Positions 46,628 through 58,889 are shown, counted from the first letter of the stretch. The stretch: 64,000 bases of DNA from Erodium maritimum (GCA_963921825.1 OY997594.1:56405675-56469674); one strand, 5' to 3'. The notes: a model not told the origin generated them from the sequence alone. Program-made: numbers and translations.

Positions 46628-46684
46628 ACCACTCAATAACCACTGCCTCTGTCAAACTCCAACCACCACAACGGCACCGGATTA

Positions 46685-46706
46685 CCCCCCCCCCCCCCCC
46701 CCCCCC
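46685..46706. repeat. 22-base C homopolymer
   Basis: Uninterrupted C run in the solo LTR, a few dozen bases after the 45-bp repeats. Confidence 0.95.
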
Positions 46707-48906
46707 GGTGTAGTACCGAACCAAACAAACAAACAAACATACATTTCAAGAATAAGAATAAAGGGAATAAGCATAAACATTCATCCATCAATCATTACTC
46801 ATCGAAACACACTTTCACCACAACACACAAAGACGTTCACTTAATCCTCAATCTTAGAAGTACACACGTTCATCAATACATACCACACGGGATTCATACC
46901 CACAATTTCCCTTACCGTCATACTTACCTGTCACGAACCAACGGTACATCGATCACCTGATTGTACCCCTTGGCACAACCAGTCATACTCGATCATCCGT
47001 TCAATCAACAATTATACCAACACAGTCATTCAACCAATCAAGTAAACATTCAACAAATCAACAGTAAAGTAAACTAGTTCCATTAGACTCTTGATTACCC
47101 TAATATCTATCAACCAAGCATGTGAACCTAGCACATAACTAATCCGAGAGCTCTTCACAGCCTCTCTACCAGTAAATCAATTCCCAAGTATTGAAAGCGA
47201 GTTACACTAGCCATCTTCATCCTAAGCATGCATTCTAAACATTCCGGTTATGAATAATTGAAAGACGATTATTCTCGTTATTTGCATCCTATATGCCATT
47301 CTAGGACCTTTCCGATTTTATTAACCTAACATGCATACTAAGCGTTAATTAAGAAATTAAGACTTTCCCTACCCTGCGGTCTTCCTCTAATAATACTCTG
47401 ATGAAAACACTTGTGGCCCTTTCCTCCGTTCTTCACAAGGGTCCCGGAGTGATCTTCGTCTTCTCGGGCGAAGTCCAAGCTCTCGGGTGAAGTCCCGTTT
47501 CTCGGGAAAAGTCCAAGCCTGAGTTTTTAACAGTTAAACTTACCATCAGAACAGGTGTTGTACAAAATAAAATCCACACGTTGCCCTTTTAAACTCGAAC
47601 GGGATAAAAGCAGGATTACGACGAATTGGGTTCGAGCACCCGAATCCCGAGCATAGAACCCGGTGCACATTTCTCGAGGCACGATTCCCGGTGCACGGGT
47701 TCCGAGGCATGGGTTCCGAGGCACTGGGTTCGAGGCACGGTTCCCGATGTACCCAATTCAGCGGTTCCGTTTTTTATCCCGTTCTAAGTCCAAATCAACG
47801 TCCAGTTTATCAGCTCGGGTTCCAAGTCCGTTCAACATCCCAAAAATCCTCAGATTTGATCCAAAAACCCGGTTAAATCAAATCTGATTTCTTTCTCTTT
47901 TTATTTTAAAACCTTTTTCGATTTAAAACTGATTTTCCCTTTTTTTTTCTTTCTATTTTACTTAAATTAATTTCTTAACTTGCTTTTGTTCTTCCTCGGT
48001 CAACCATAACCAGAAAGATCTCGAACAAAAGAGAAAAACGGGAAAAAAAGGAAATGGTATAGAAACTGGCCGACCGTCGGCGAGGACTTCGCCGACGACC
48101 AAACCCTAAGGTGAGAATCTCACCGTAGGAAGAGGGAAACGACGAGGAAGTGACGGCATGCTGGAAGCGGAGGAGCACAGCGGGAAGCTCGCCTCAGATC
48201 CGGACGGTTTCGTCCCAGATCCTTCGAGTTCGCCGGCGAGGAGCTCGGGACGAGAACTCCGACGGTGGCTAGGTTGAACGGGGAAGAGAGAGACAGAGCG
48301 GCGATCAGATCTGAGAGAGGGAGGGCTCGAAGACGGGAAGAAGGAGACGGTGGTGACGCCGGCGATGGCGTGAGGAGAAAGGAGGGTATCGGCGGCGGTG
48401 AGGGCGGCCGTGCGTGAGGGAAGAGGGAGAGAGGCTTGGGGCGGCGGGAGCTCGTCCACGGTGACGCGACGCCGACAACGTAGAAGAGGGAGGTGAGGGA
48501 GGTCGGGGACGGCCTGGAGACGAAGAAGGAGATGAAGGAGAGAGGGGGGTGCGGCGATGAGATAGAGAGAGAGACGGGATGGCGTGGATGCGAGAAGAAG
48601 GGAGGAAAGGAGGCTTTAGGGTTCAGAACCTTGAGGCACTGCTTATAAGTGCGGGTCGGAAAGGATAGTTGGGCCGTAAACGGGCCTGATTCACTCGGCC
48701 CAACAGACCTGCTCAACCGGTTCAGGCCTGACCGGGCTTGGGTTGCTGAGCGGGTCTGACCTGGTCCGACCCGACCCGACCCGGTCCGACTCTCTAATAA
48801 TTTTTTTTTACAAACGATCAAAACTTTCAACTCGTTTTTCCAACATCGACGTTTCAAAACGGTAAAGAAAAGCATTTTGCTTCTTTTAATTTAGCCGGTC
48901 TTTACA

Positions 48907-49216
48907 TACACTACAACTGTCTTGGGGTCTGAACCCCCAGAATAGATTGGTGTACTTAATCTACAAAATCCCTGAGAGTCTGGGTCGTGTAACTGTCCAT
49001 CTGGCTTGGCCTCTTGGTAGTGACTGCGTCAGCATTGGGCACAGACTCTTGTGCCGGTGTTGTAGTCTCCTGCTGAGCGCTAAGCGTTGTTAGCACTACG
49101 CGAATCACCTCATCAATGGGGGTCGCCTGAGTCGGCTCTGCACGATCTTTAACTGTTTTTTGAATCTACGCGACCTTCACTTAATCGTGCCTCACTAGAT
49201 CACGCTAGTTAGTTTT
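48907..49216 (-). pseudogene. Gypsy gag N-terminal remnant fused to a pol-like piece
   Basis: On the - strand 49145-48907 reads QMDSYTTQTLRDFVD, matching DSYTAGALRDFRRLG of the intact-order gag. Immediately upstream (49216-49145) is a decayed piece resembling pol (DLVRHD, KVA, IQKTVKDRA; compare LVRETTEKVALI). The same piece borders 19236. Confidence 0.65.
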
Positions 49217-49371
49217 GTAGGGTGTTCTGGATCTCAAAGCGGGAGTGAGAGGGTGTATTTGTATTTTTCTTTTTCCAGTTATGCGTCTAATCCCCTCGGG
49301 TTGATTGGACCCTCTTTTGTATATGAGCTCCATATATGAAGAAAATAAAATCCTTGCTTATATAAAAAAAA
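49217..49371 (+). mobile_element. LINE 3' end with poly(A)
   Basis: Ends AATAAAATCCTTGCTTATAT followed by an 8-base A run, typical of plant LINE tails. It may be the tail of the LINE at 43072-44880, now separated by other insertions. Confidence 0.55.
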
Positions 49372-49656
49372 GGATCCATGAGAGCCCCAAGGGAGGGGAG
49401 GGGGTTCTTTCGAGGGCCTATCCTTTGTCCAATTAATTGCTTATTTACCTTTGGCAATTTCTTGTGGCAACCATGGGGAGAAAGCTATATGTACATGTTA
49501 TCGCTACATAATTATGGTTGTGCATGCTATCTGGTGATGATGAAGTGATATCAATGAATTGAACATGCTATGGAAGAGTATCATCTCCCCGGCCCTGAAC
49601 TGAAGGACATATGGTGCTATTTGGTGCTTGCCTCAAAAATAGCCAAAGGGGGAGAT
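49372..49656 (+). other. Copia internal remnant ending in a polypurine tract
   Basis: No coding recognised. It ends AGCCAAAGGGGGAGAT, the polypurine tract typical of plant Copia elements, directly before an LTR. Confidence 0.6.
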
Positions 49657-50701
49657 TGTTGTTACATCTGTATTTGAAATATTTGAGTTAAGCAAGATGT
49701 TAACTAGGATGTCAGCGGACATCACTTGTGCGCAACCGGTGCGAAGCTAAGTAAAGATGTCAGCACATAATGTCATTTACACGACAATGTATGACCGTAC
49801 GCGCGTGTGGGCCCTATCGTGTATATCTAGTACGCGTCCATCCTAATCCGGTGTTGAAGATATAATTCCTATTCTTATAGACACTCATTAAAGAGTTCTA
49901 TTTGCTTGAGGAAATGATACTGTATACTTTACAAAAGAGAAAAGATAGAAGATATTTACACAGATTTGAATGGATCGGTTTTTGGGAAGTTCTGTTGAAT
50001 AAGGAAACTAAAATTTCAGCGTAATCGTGACTCTGAGACTAGCAAAACCCTAGGAGGCGCAGACCTTCAAAACAAGAAGCTATATAAGTCAAAAGACTCT
50101 CCAGAGAACGGGTCGATCGCAATACTGACTATATGTCGATCATTATCGTCTAAGGACTATAGTGTGCATTGTGCTTGTATTCATGAGTTCAGTGTTCTCA
50201 AGCGTGTTGGATTAGCGTGTTGAGAAACTGGATGAATTGAAGCAAAGTGAACGATGTTGTGCTCATACTTTGTCTTGTAATTGATCAAGGTATGAAGCTA
50301 TGTTCTTGTGACTTAAGTATCACACTCTCATTTTAAAACGAAGAACAATCCAAGACAAAGGTGCTTGAAGAGTAGAACTGAGAGAAGAGCTTAGAATCAG
50401 TGGGAGCCCTAAGATAGGTTTGCCAGTCTGTAATAACAGCATAGGTTTGATCTTGATGATCTGAGAAACTTGTATGTTGATTATTAAACTATAGTGAAAA
50501 CCATTCCACTGGTAGAGTGCTCCCAGACATAGGCAATGTTTCACTGAACTGGGTAACCAATTATGTGTCTTCGTGTGTGATTTCTTGTGTTTATTATTAC
50601 TTTCCATTCTATTTAAAAGTGAGATGTAAAACTACATGTCATAACTTCTTTGTTGACATCTTATTGTTGCAGCAGAACAAAATTTCACTCACTATCATGC
50701 A
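49657..50701 (+). repeat. Copia 3' LTR, about 1.05 kb
   Basis: It starts TGTTGTTACATC right after the polypurine tract and ends near TATCATGCA. It has a TATA box (CTATATAAG, about 50087) and the AGACATAGGCAATGTTTCAC segment resembling the region after the start site in SIRE-like plant Copia LTRs. No 5' LTR or pol is present. The end coordinate is approximate. Confidence 0.65.
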
Positions 50702-51237
50702 TCAGGTGGGTTTCTCTAACTGAATGGATTGCTTTATTATCTAGTTGCATGAAAACGATTCAATACTCGGTTCCCTCCGCAGGTAGAGAAATGTCGGTGT
50801 TTAGTACAACTAGAGGAATTGGAAAATGGGACCCCTCTCGTCATATTTGCTTTTATTCTGCATGGAAGGTCTATCTCAGCTTCTCATGAGGGCGCATAGA
50901 TCATGGCATATTCATTGCATGTCAATTGCACGAGGGGCGTCGATCATCTCGCATATGTTTTTTACGGATGATTGTTACATATTTTTTCGTGTGATACCAG
51001 CTAAGGCTCGGGCTATGCGAGATATATTACGTACGTTCGTGGAGGTGTCAGTTCAGGTACTTAATCTTCACAAATCCTCTATTTTTTTAGTACCTATACA
51101 ACACAGGAGGTTAGACAGGAATGTTGTGATATCCTATCTATTGGAGAGACGTCTTAAACTTCTACGTTCTTGGGAGTACCAAACATGGTTTGACTAAACC
51201 GGAACCAGGCCATGGCTTATCTTGGGAATCAGATCGT
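50702..51237 (+). pseudogene. LINE reverse transcriptase remnant, first part
   Basis: A broken frame reads CMEGLSQLLMRAHRSWHIHC, then the catalytic region HMFFTDDCYIFFR, RAMRDILRTF and VLNLHKSS. Stops and frameshifts are frequent. The line breaks after GNQIVTRIQSWD and resumes at about 52185. Confidence 0.82.
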
Positions 51238-52184
51238 TACCAGGATCCAGTCTTGGGACGTGATACAGGAACATGGTGGTATGATTAGAGAAATCCTCGC
51301 TGAAAGAATATATAGGATAGTGATGATAGGATGAAGAACCTTAGCTGTCCGTACAACACTCTCTAAGTTTCTAATGGATGAAGATAGAGTCGATGATGGC
51401 GATGCTTCAACTGGTCGTACAACACTCTTTGATGGATCGAAGTAACTAGGGAGATGGATGGTGGATTGAATGACGCCACACAGATTATGGAAAGTCTGTG
51501 ATAAGTCGAAACACTCAAACTTCAAGGATTCACACACATGAAGATTGAAATTCTTTAAGGTTCTCCCCAGAAGAAAACTCAAATTTTTATTTCATAAAAC
51601 TTGCATAATACATGTTGAGAATGAACCTTATTAAATAGTCCAACAACAAGTGACCTTCAAAGGTCGAAAATTGATTACATTTGACTCTAATTAATAACTA
51701 AAGACTCTTGGTCAACTAAATGTTGGAAATTTGCAAAACAGCAAAAACAGCTCATTAATAATCTGAATTTAAATGCATACCTTGGATATTTAATGTTCTT
51801 GAATGGTTTGAGGGGCTGAATCTCCTTTGGAAATGATGAACAAAGTAGTTTCATTAATTCCTTGAAGAAGAGGCAAAAAGTGATTTGTTGAAGTCTTGAA
51901 TTGTTCTTGAATGTCTTCTTGATTTGCCTTGGTGATCACGTCTTCTTGGAGTTCCCCATGCTCTACGAGTGTAATTAATCTCTCCACTTGTTTGTTGAAC
52001 TCTTCTCGTAATGCTCTAGTTCCTAACCTTGTCCTTGGTGCTAGTCGCATGCTTGGAATGTTGCTGATAGCTTCTTTCTCGATGTTGCTGATAGCTTCTT
52101 CCTCGGGTTTGGATAAGCTAGTCTCGATGTCCAACCTGCGGGGAGGGAGGTCATGATTCACTTAACCCTAACCTCTCTTTTGAT
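51238..52184 (-). other. Unidentified insert splitting the LINE remnant
   Basis: About 950 bases foreign to the LINE. It holds two minus-strand ORFs: 51582-51229 (117 codons) and 52161-51790 (123 codons). The latter has a charged helical stretch (TRALREEFNKQVERLITLVE) faintly like the TRA-(R/L)-A-K coiled segments found near the ends of some retrotransposon polyproteins. No terminal repeats, tail or TSD were found. The function is unknown. Confidence 0.4.
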
Positions 52185-52740
52185 GTATATCATGTCAATC
52201 TTTCGGATTCCAAGGGTAATAATTAACCGGATCCATGTGGCATTGGCCAAGTTTTGGTGGGGTGGTAAGTCCTTAGAGGCGAGGCTTATTATCTAACAAG
52301 ATTGGGATAGGCTCTGTATACCCAAGTCGCATGGAGGGATGAGTTTTCTCCATTTTCATGATGTGAATACGACACTCTTGGGGAAGCAGGCGTGGGGGCT
52401 GGTACATAAACCCGAGTCTTTGGTCGCCCGAGTGGTTAAGGCCAGATATTTCCCAAATACGGACTTCCTACAGGCTCCGTTTGGGATATGCCTGAGTTTC
52501 ACTTGGTCCAGTGTTTTCTCTACACAACCGTTACTTACAAACAACTTATGAGTCGCGATAGGAAATGGGCGATCCACCCTTATCTCTGACACTCCATGTC
52601 TTATAGGGATAGAGGCATGGATCTAGACGATCTCACTGGTGTTGGTTGGAGCTCTGGTAGTTGGCCTGATGATATCGAGAACTCGATGCTACGACGTAAC
52701 TCTTATTAGGAGTATCTTCACATTATTGGATCATGAACGC
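52185..52740 (+). pseudogene. LINE ORF2 remnant, second part
   Basis: Reads IMSIFRIPRVIINRIHVALA, KFWWGGKSLEARLI, then GGMSFLHFHDVNTTLLGKQA and KARYFPNTDFLQAPFG, the region between the reverse transcriptase and zf-RVT in plant LINEs. Same strand and order as 50702-51237, so both belong to one copy. Confidence 0.85.
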
Positions 52741-52744
52741 ATCT

Positions 52745-52963
52745 TTTTTTTGATAAGCTCGAAAAATTTAATAATAAGACTGATTCCTAAAAAAGAACCG
52801 GAATGCCTTGATTAAAGAATAATCGGGGTAAAGGAAAACAATTACACAGGGACTCCATAAAGCGGAGTCAAAAGGCCAAACCTTTTCCTAAAAACGAAAC
52901 AAGGAAACAAAAAACAGAAAAGAAAATCCCACGAAACCTCACCTCCCAACGTCAGATACGATT
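52745..52963 (-). mobile_element. Minus-strand LINE 3' end
   Basis: An 8-base T run (52745-52752) followed by GATAAGCTCGAAAAATTTAA is the inverted poly(A) tail and 3' end of a LINE. The element is cut by the solo LTR at 52964 and resumes at 63865. Confidence 0.6.
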
Positions 52964-53695
52964 TGTAAAGCCCGCCCCGGTTTAAAAGAATTAAATTGTT
53001 AATTTTATCGATTTAAAGCGTCGTGGTTGGAAAATGGATCGAGAAACTGGATCGAGTGAAAAAAAATTTAAAAAAAGGGGAGAAGAGAGCTGTGGGCTGG
53101 ACTGGGTTGGTCAGAGAACCGGGCCCAGCTTGTTGACACGGGCCAGGCCCAACACGCGTGCCCGAGCCCAAGTTCATGCGCGACCCAACCCTAACCCGTT
53201 GCTTCGTTTTCTTCCTCGCGCCGCACGCACCCCGAGATAGAACGCAACGCCTTTCTCCTTCTTCTCTCTCGACCTCCTTCTCTTCCTCTTCCTCTCTCTC
53301 GCACCATAAACCACCTCGCCTTCGCCGTATCCCTCGGCCCCGAGTGTGAATCGAACGAAATCGAGGCTCAACGACAAAACCCCCCTTCGCAGTTCACCTT
53401 CCCGACCTCGAACAGCGCTGGCGACGGAGAAAAGCTACTTGGTTCGAGCTCCCTCGCCCCTTTCCATTTTCCCCCGACCTCGCTTCGCCTGAAAAACCAT
53501 CGAGACGAGCTCGATTGGGTCAGATTCAGCCGGATTCGTCGTCGGCGAGCCTCGGGCTCGTAAGATCTGAGACGGGAGCGAAGCCGGGTCGCGTTCCAGC
53601 CATTGCTGCCACGGCCACGGCCTCTCCAACGCCCTTCGCCGCCCTCGTTTCTCCCCCTTCGAGCGTCCCTGACGCCATCGACGGCGGCCGGAGCG

Positions 53696-55380
53696 TGTTA
53701 GTCTTAGTGCCCGTAGTTCAATCCTAAATGTCCAAATGTACATATCATCGTTAGCAATAAAATTAAAGTGGCTTTATATTACTTATGTGTTGGAGTAATA
53801 TATCGACGTGTGCTCTGATCTATGCCCACCATGTGAATAGAACCATAGATCGAGATAGATCACATCGATGGGTCCCTAGTCAACAAAGCTTCACTAGAAG
53901 CGACTAGTATGAAAGATGGCTCTTTATGGCTTACGTTCTGTTAGTCATTGGAATGGGATTCCGGAGTCTGATCATAGATATCATGTGGGACATGATATTG
54001 GACGACCCGCCCTGAATATGTGCCATAGATTAAGTCATGAACATATTCAGTGTTGTAGCTTGTCATGTATCCTTAGACCAAGGAGTCTTTGTGATCGCTA
54101 TGTAGTCAACAACTGAGTTTGACCTGAGCCTAACGTTGTCCGTAACAGGGCTTCCATAACGGCCAGGATTGGCTTGGGGACGGGCTACATGAGTGACACG
54201 AAAGACGGCTAAGGGATTTATCCCTCATACTAAGGTATGGGAAAGATATCGGTTCTCGGCCGCTTGATCGAGAGTGACTGGAAGAATAGCATGGCCATGC
54301 ACATGATACTGGGTATCATATCTTCAGTCATCTCACATATCAAGGAACGGTGATTGAGAATAATAAGGATGACAGCTCTATGCCTTATCTTAATCAGGAT
54401 ATCGGAGATAAAAGGATAATGATAGGGACGACGGAAAGGTTAGAATCGACAGGGTCGATTCGCTATGTAGTGTCAGGCAATACTAAAGTCTCGTTAGTTG
54501 CCACTTAAATAGGATCAAGTAAAATGGGATTTCATGTTGATCTATTGACATGCATAACCTAAGGGTCACACCGGAGGATGAAACTCATTGACACATTTAT
54601 GGAGAATGGCCAAAAGGGAGTTGTCTCGGGATATGACCAAAACTGGGTTTTGGGTCATGTGCCCGTAAGTGAATAGGACTTTACGGATCGAGACAAGGCT
54701 TGGAGTCTTGGGATTGATCGCGTCGGATAATGTTGGACATTTCCGGTATGGAAGACTTGGAGGCGATGAGCGAATCACGGGACCTCGTTGGAAATGGCCA
54801 CGGGCCATGTTCCAAGAGGCCCATGAAAGGCCCATGCAACCAAGGCCCATGGAACTAATTAATCAAGTCTTGATTAATTAGTACTAAGTAAGCAAGACAA
54901 GGATTAAGGTGTTGGTGATTCACCACCTAACCCAATCTTGTCTTGCCATACTTTGTCCTATTTACACCTTACTTGACACCATACTTGTCTCATGCCTTTA
55001 GTTGGACAAGTATGAGTTTTGTTATGTTTAAGTCATCTTTTTTCAACATAACAAACACAAGACAAGAATAGGAAACACATTTTCTCTCCCTCTTCCATGG
55101 CCATTTCGGGTTTGGCTAGTTTCCAACTCCATTTTTGTGTTCTTGAGTCTTCAAAGAGAAGAACTACATGGCTTTGATTCCCATGTGGATACGTAGGCGT
55201 CTTGGAGACTCAAGCCAATCATTCGTTAATCGGTGTTCTTGTTTTGGTAAGAAATAGTGCTGAATTTTTCTCTTGTGAATCCATTCTTTGTTAGTTGTTT
55301 CATGGTTTAATCGTCTCTTGGTTTTCATTGATTTTCCGCTGCGAGTTGGTTCATCTCCAACCCTACCTCGAGACCCAACA
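53696..55380 (+). repeat. 5' LTR of the long-LTR Copia family
   Basis: Starts TGTTAGTCTTAGTGCCC, ends CTCGAGACCCAACA. Same family as the solo LTR at 7710-9397. It contains a 66-codon ORF (53916-54116) and an antisense 94-codon ORF (54850-54566) found in all three copies. Confidence 0.95.
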
Positions 55381-55381
55381 G

Positions 55382-55394
55382 TGGTATCAGAGCC
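55382..55394 (+). other. Primer binding site (initiator tRNA-Met)
   Basis: TGGTATCAGAGCC, one base after the 5' LTR. Confidence 0.92.
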
Positions 55395-56936
55395 GTGCTA
55401 CCTTCGGGATTCACAAGACGGTGTTCAAAGTTTCGGTTTTGCTTGAAAGTTTCGTTTTTGGCATGTTGTTTTGCTAAATTGTTTGATAACATGTTTTAAA
55501 TTCTTGTTCATGGATTTAATGCATGTAAATTGAATTTTTGAAAATTATTTCAAATCTGGAAATTTTGAAAAAAATTTGATTTTTCGGGTCTCAGGAGCGG
55601 GACTCTCGGGGAGCCGAAATCGGGACCGAACGGGGCTCCGTTGGACGGAGCTAAGCCAAGCATGACCATTGGATGGTTGATATGCCAAGGCTAAACCGTT
55701 TTGTTAGTTATGACGAGTTTGGAACCGTCATGACGAACTCGAAGATCAAATGTTCAAAAGTTTCATTTTTGAACGGTTTCGATAAACCGAGCATCAAAAA
55801 ATTTCAAAACTTGGCTATTAATTAAAACCGGAAAATCACATGATGTTTGATAACATGCTTGTTTGATAACACGATGTGTGATGTGATGTTGGCATGATGT
55901 ACATAATAGCCCCGAGCTCGATTTAATTATTTATCGCTTTTCACGGCCTGCGAGCCGTTAGAGTTAACGTGTAATTATTCTTTCAAGGTGTGGTCGTCGA
56001 ACCACTTGTTTGTAATATTTATTTATTCCCGACCTGTGAGTCGTGTATTAAATTGTAATATTTTACTCAAGACGAAGAAAGAGCGAAAAGGTCATTTGGT
56101 GGCTTTTCGGGTGTTGGCATCGGCTTGGAGTCGGTGGAGCTCAAGAAGCTAGTGGGAGTTAGTTTAGGGGGCTATTATGTGCACATTTATCGCTTTATGC
56201 TTGGTTTAGTTTATGCATGATTAATTCTATGTGTTTTAGAATTGCATGCTTAACTTTATTTACCGAGCATATCACCTCACATGCAAAGATAAAATTGGAA
56301 TTTTAATCCTTGTGTGTGAACCCTTAGAACCGTCATTGCATTGGATGTAGTTGACGGGCTCAAAGGAAGAATTACATTGGATGTAATTTGAGGCATCATT
56401 GCATTTGGAATGTAGTTGATGTGCTCATCGCATCTAAGATGTGCCAAAGTTTTGAACACAACTGGACAAGTAAAAGCGGGTCATGTCCGATACCTCCCAA
56501 TCATCAACACCTTACTACCTCCCCGTCCTATGGGTGTCGTGCGCATTAGCGGAGCATCCATGGGGAAGCGGGGTAGTAGGTTTGGACGACATATGTGGTT
56601 GTCGTGCGCATTAGCGGAGCACCTACATAGTGACGGGCCATAGTTGAAAATTGGTGGACCCGACTACGATTCTCAGCCTGAGGTTGAGCTAGGGTAACAG
56701 ATAGGGTAAGTCGTGTACATAAGTACATACCCTAGCCAAGAGTCACATTGGATGTGATTGGATGGAGTCCTACCTACATAGCTCGATTAAGTGGTGAGCA
56801 TTAGTTCAGCTTAATCGAGTGAATCAAGGATCTTGGTTTCAGATTCTAAAGGTTTAGAATCGATTGTTGGTGTTTAAGCTTGATCTTCATAAAATTTATT
56901 CAGTTTACTGATTGAATTTTATCTGTTGTAGATCAA
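55395..56936 (+). other. Long untranslated leader of the Copia element
   Basis: 1.5 kb without a convincing ORF. It contains a duplicated GTCGTGCGCATTAGCGGAGC (near 56536 and 56599) and repeated CATTGGATGTA words at 56338-56420. Confidence 0.6.
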
Positions 56937-57560
56937 ATGGAAAATTCAGCGAACATTAATAGTTTGTCATTAAAAACCATTCTTGACAGGGTCAAGCTAA
57001 ATGGGACAAACTATTTGGACTGGTACAGAATTTTGAGGATAGTCCTCAAGTCTGAACGCAAAGAATATGTCCTTGACAAGGCTGTCTCTAAGACCATATC
57101 AGAGTTACAGGAAGTGTCATTAATTGCTGAGAAGAATATATCAGAGATCTGGGATCCAAGGATATTCTGATGGTCAACAAGGGAATTAGAAATGGCAACG
57201 GCGGGGCCCATGCGCACTTGGCTGGAAAGATGAGACACCTGGGAATGTTTGCTTCTACTGCCAATAGCCTGGTCATTGGAACCGGGATTACAGGAAGTTC
57301 ACGGCTGATCTGAAGAAGGGCAGTGGGACTGCGCCTTCATCAAATAGCCTGGATGATCTGAAGAAGGACAGTAGGACTGCGCCTTCATCAGGAAACCCGG
57401 ATGATCTAAGGAAGGGCGGTGGGACCGTGCCTTTATCCGGTATTAACTCTATAGAGCTACATCTCTCTACTTCCAAAGATTCATGGGTATTAGATACCAG
57501 GACTGAATCTTACACATGCACTTATATATGGTGGCTGAAAGTAGGAGAGGTTTGGAAAGC
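56937..57560 (+). pseudogene. Copia gag and protease remnant
   Basis: Gag starts with ATG at 56937 and has the Copia gag pattern LNGTNYLDWYRILRIVLKSE. The frame is lost near 57165. The zinc knuckle CFYCQ*PGHWNRDY has an internal stop, and Tyr replaces its last Cys. A 48-bp tandem repeat follows. The protease motif reads WVLDTRTES, where the family has DTG, so the catalytic Gly is replaced by Arg. Confidence 0.85.
57307..57450 (+). repeat. 48-bp in-frame tandem repeat in gag
   Basis: Units at 57307, 57355 and 57403, each encoding a DDLKK-GTAPSS-like 16-residue segment between the zinc knuckle and the protease. Confidence 0.92.
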
Positions 57561-57565
57561 ACGAA

Positions 57566-58430
57566 GTGGACCTCAGAGTTGTGGCAACTACTGTAGGATC
57601 CATGAGTCTTGCTTTGCCAAGAGGCCTTGTCTTAGTACTGTATAATGTATATTGCATACCTACTTTTAGTAGGAATATTATATCTGTATCCGTGTTTGAC
57701 AAGGAAGGATATAATGTTAATATTGGAAATGGAGTTTTCAATGTTGTATGCAATGATATGTTTTATACCAGTACTGACTTGGTTGGAGGATTGTACATAT
57801 TAGATATGGGTAACAATGCCTCAAGTTCTATATATTCCGTTAATACCAAGAGGTCTAAATCCAACGATTTAAACCTAACTCTGTTATGGCACTGTCATTT
57901 ATGTCGCATAAACAAGAAGCACCTATCAGCACTTCAGAAGTGCGTACTTTCAGGTTCATTCGAATTCCATTCGATCGATAGGTGCAAGGTTTGTTTGATG
58001 GGCAAAATGACTAAAGTGCCCTTTTATCGATCGCGATGAAAGGGCGGGTGAATTATTGGGGCTGATACACTCGAATGTGTGTAGACCAATAAGTTCACTT
58101 GCCAGGAGGGGTTTTAGCTACTTTATCACATTTACTGATGATTAAAGTAAATATGGTTATGTCTATTCGCTGAGACATAAGTCTGAAGCTTTTGATAAAT
58201 TCAAAGAGTTTAAGACTAAAGTAGAAAACCAGCTCGACAAAGGTATTAAGGCACTTCGATTGGATCGAGGTGGACTATACTTGACCACAGAGTTATTAGA
58301 TCATCTAAAAGAGAATGGGATCCTTTTGGAATGGACTCCTCCTGGGACACTGTAGATGAAAGGTGTAGCCAAACGGAGAAATCGGACATTGTTAGACAAT
58401 GATCCGTTCCATTATTAGTTGGACTGATCT
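57566..58430 (+). pseudogene. Copia GAG-pre-integrase and integrase remnant
   Basis: The zinc-binding region is visible as LLWHCHLCRINKKHLSALQK and DRCKVCLMGKM. The integrase core follows in broken frames (HSNVCRPISS, FITFTDD then a stop, LRLDRGGLY, GVAKRRNRTLL). The family's conserved acidic residues are only partly retained. Confidence 0.82.
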
Positions 58431-58889
58431 CCCAATCTCTTTCTGGGATTATGCTCTAGAGACGACCGCATTCATAGTGAATCGGGCTTCGACGAAGGGT
58501 GTGGAAGGGATACTATTTTAAATGGTACGGGATGATGCCCGCTTTGTCCTTCCTAAAGATTTGTGGTTGCGAGGCTTATGTGAAACATTTGGTTTCGACT
58601 AAGCTCGAACCAAGATCTGAGATATGCACGTTCGTGTGGTATCCCAAAGAAACAAGGGGATACTACTTCTACAATCCCAGTGAGAACATGGTGTTCGTCG
58701 CATGGGGTGGGGTCTTTATGGAAAAGGAGTTTTGTTTCCAAAGACGTCATTGGGAGGACTGTGCATCTCGAAGAAATTCAGGATGGTACAGATCTGTCTA
58801 AACCAATTGGCAACCCAGTAGAAAGGAGCAAGAGATTGTCGTAGAGTAAGAACCAATTCATATTACAATTCTGGAAGGTCCAAGGCGAT

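Larger units (their letters stand above)
45553..48906 (-). repeat. Solo Gypsy LTR (3,354 bp) inserted in gag
   Basis: The left end is TGTCACGCCCCAAATCCGG and the right end GTCTTTACA. The flanks are CACAC (45548-45552) and TACAC (48907-48911), a target duplication with one mismatch. Gag sequence on the two sides is continuous in order, and no polypurine tract adjoins the LTR, so it is solo. It includes a TA microsatellite (45669-45702), a 45-bp tandem repeat, a C run, and a repeat of GAGGCACGGTTCCC-type units near 47660-47750 shared with the solo LTR at 24603. A TATA box (CTTATAAGC on the - strand) lies near 48645. Confidence 0.88.
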
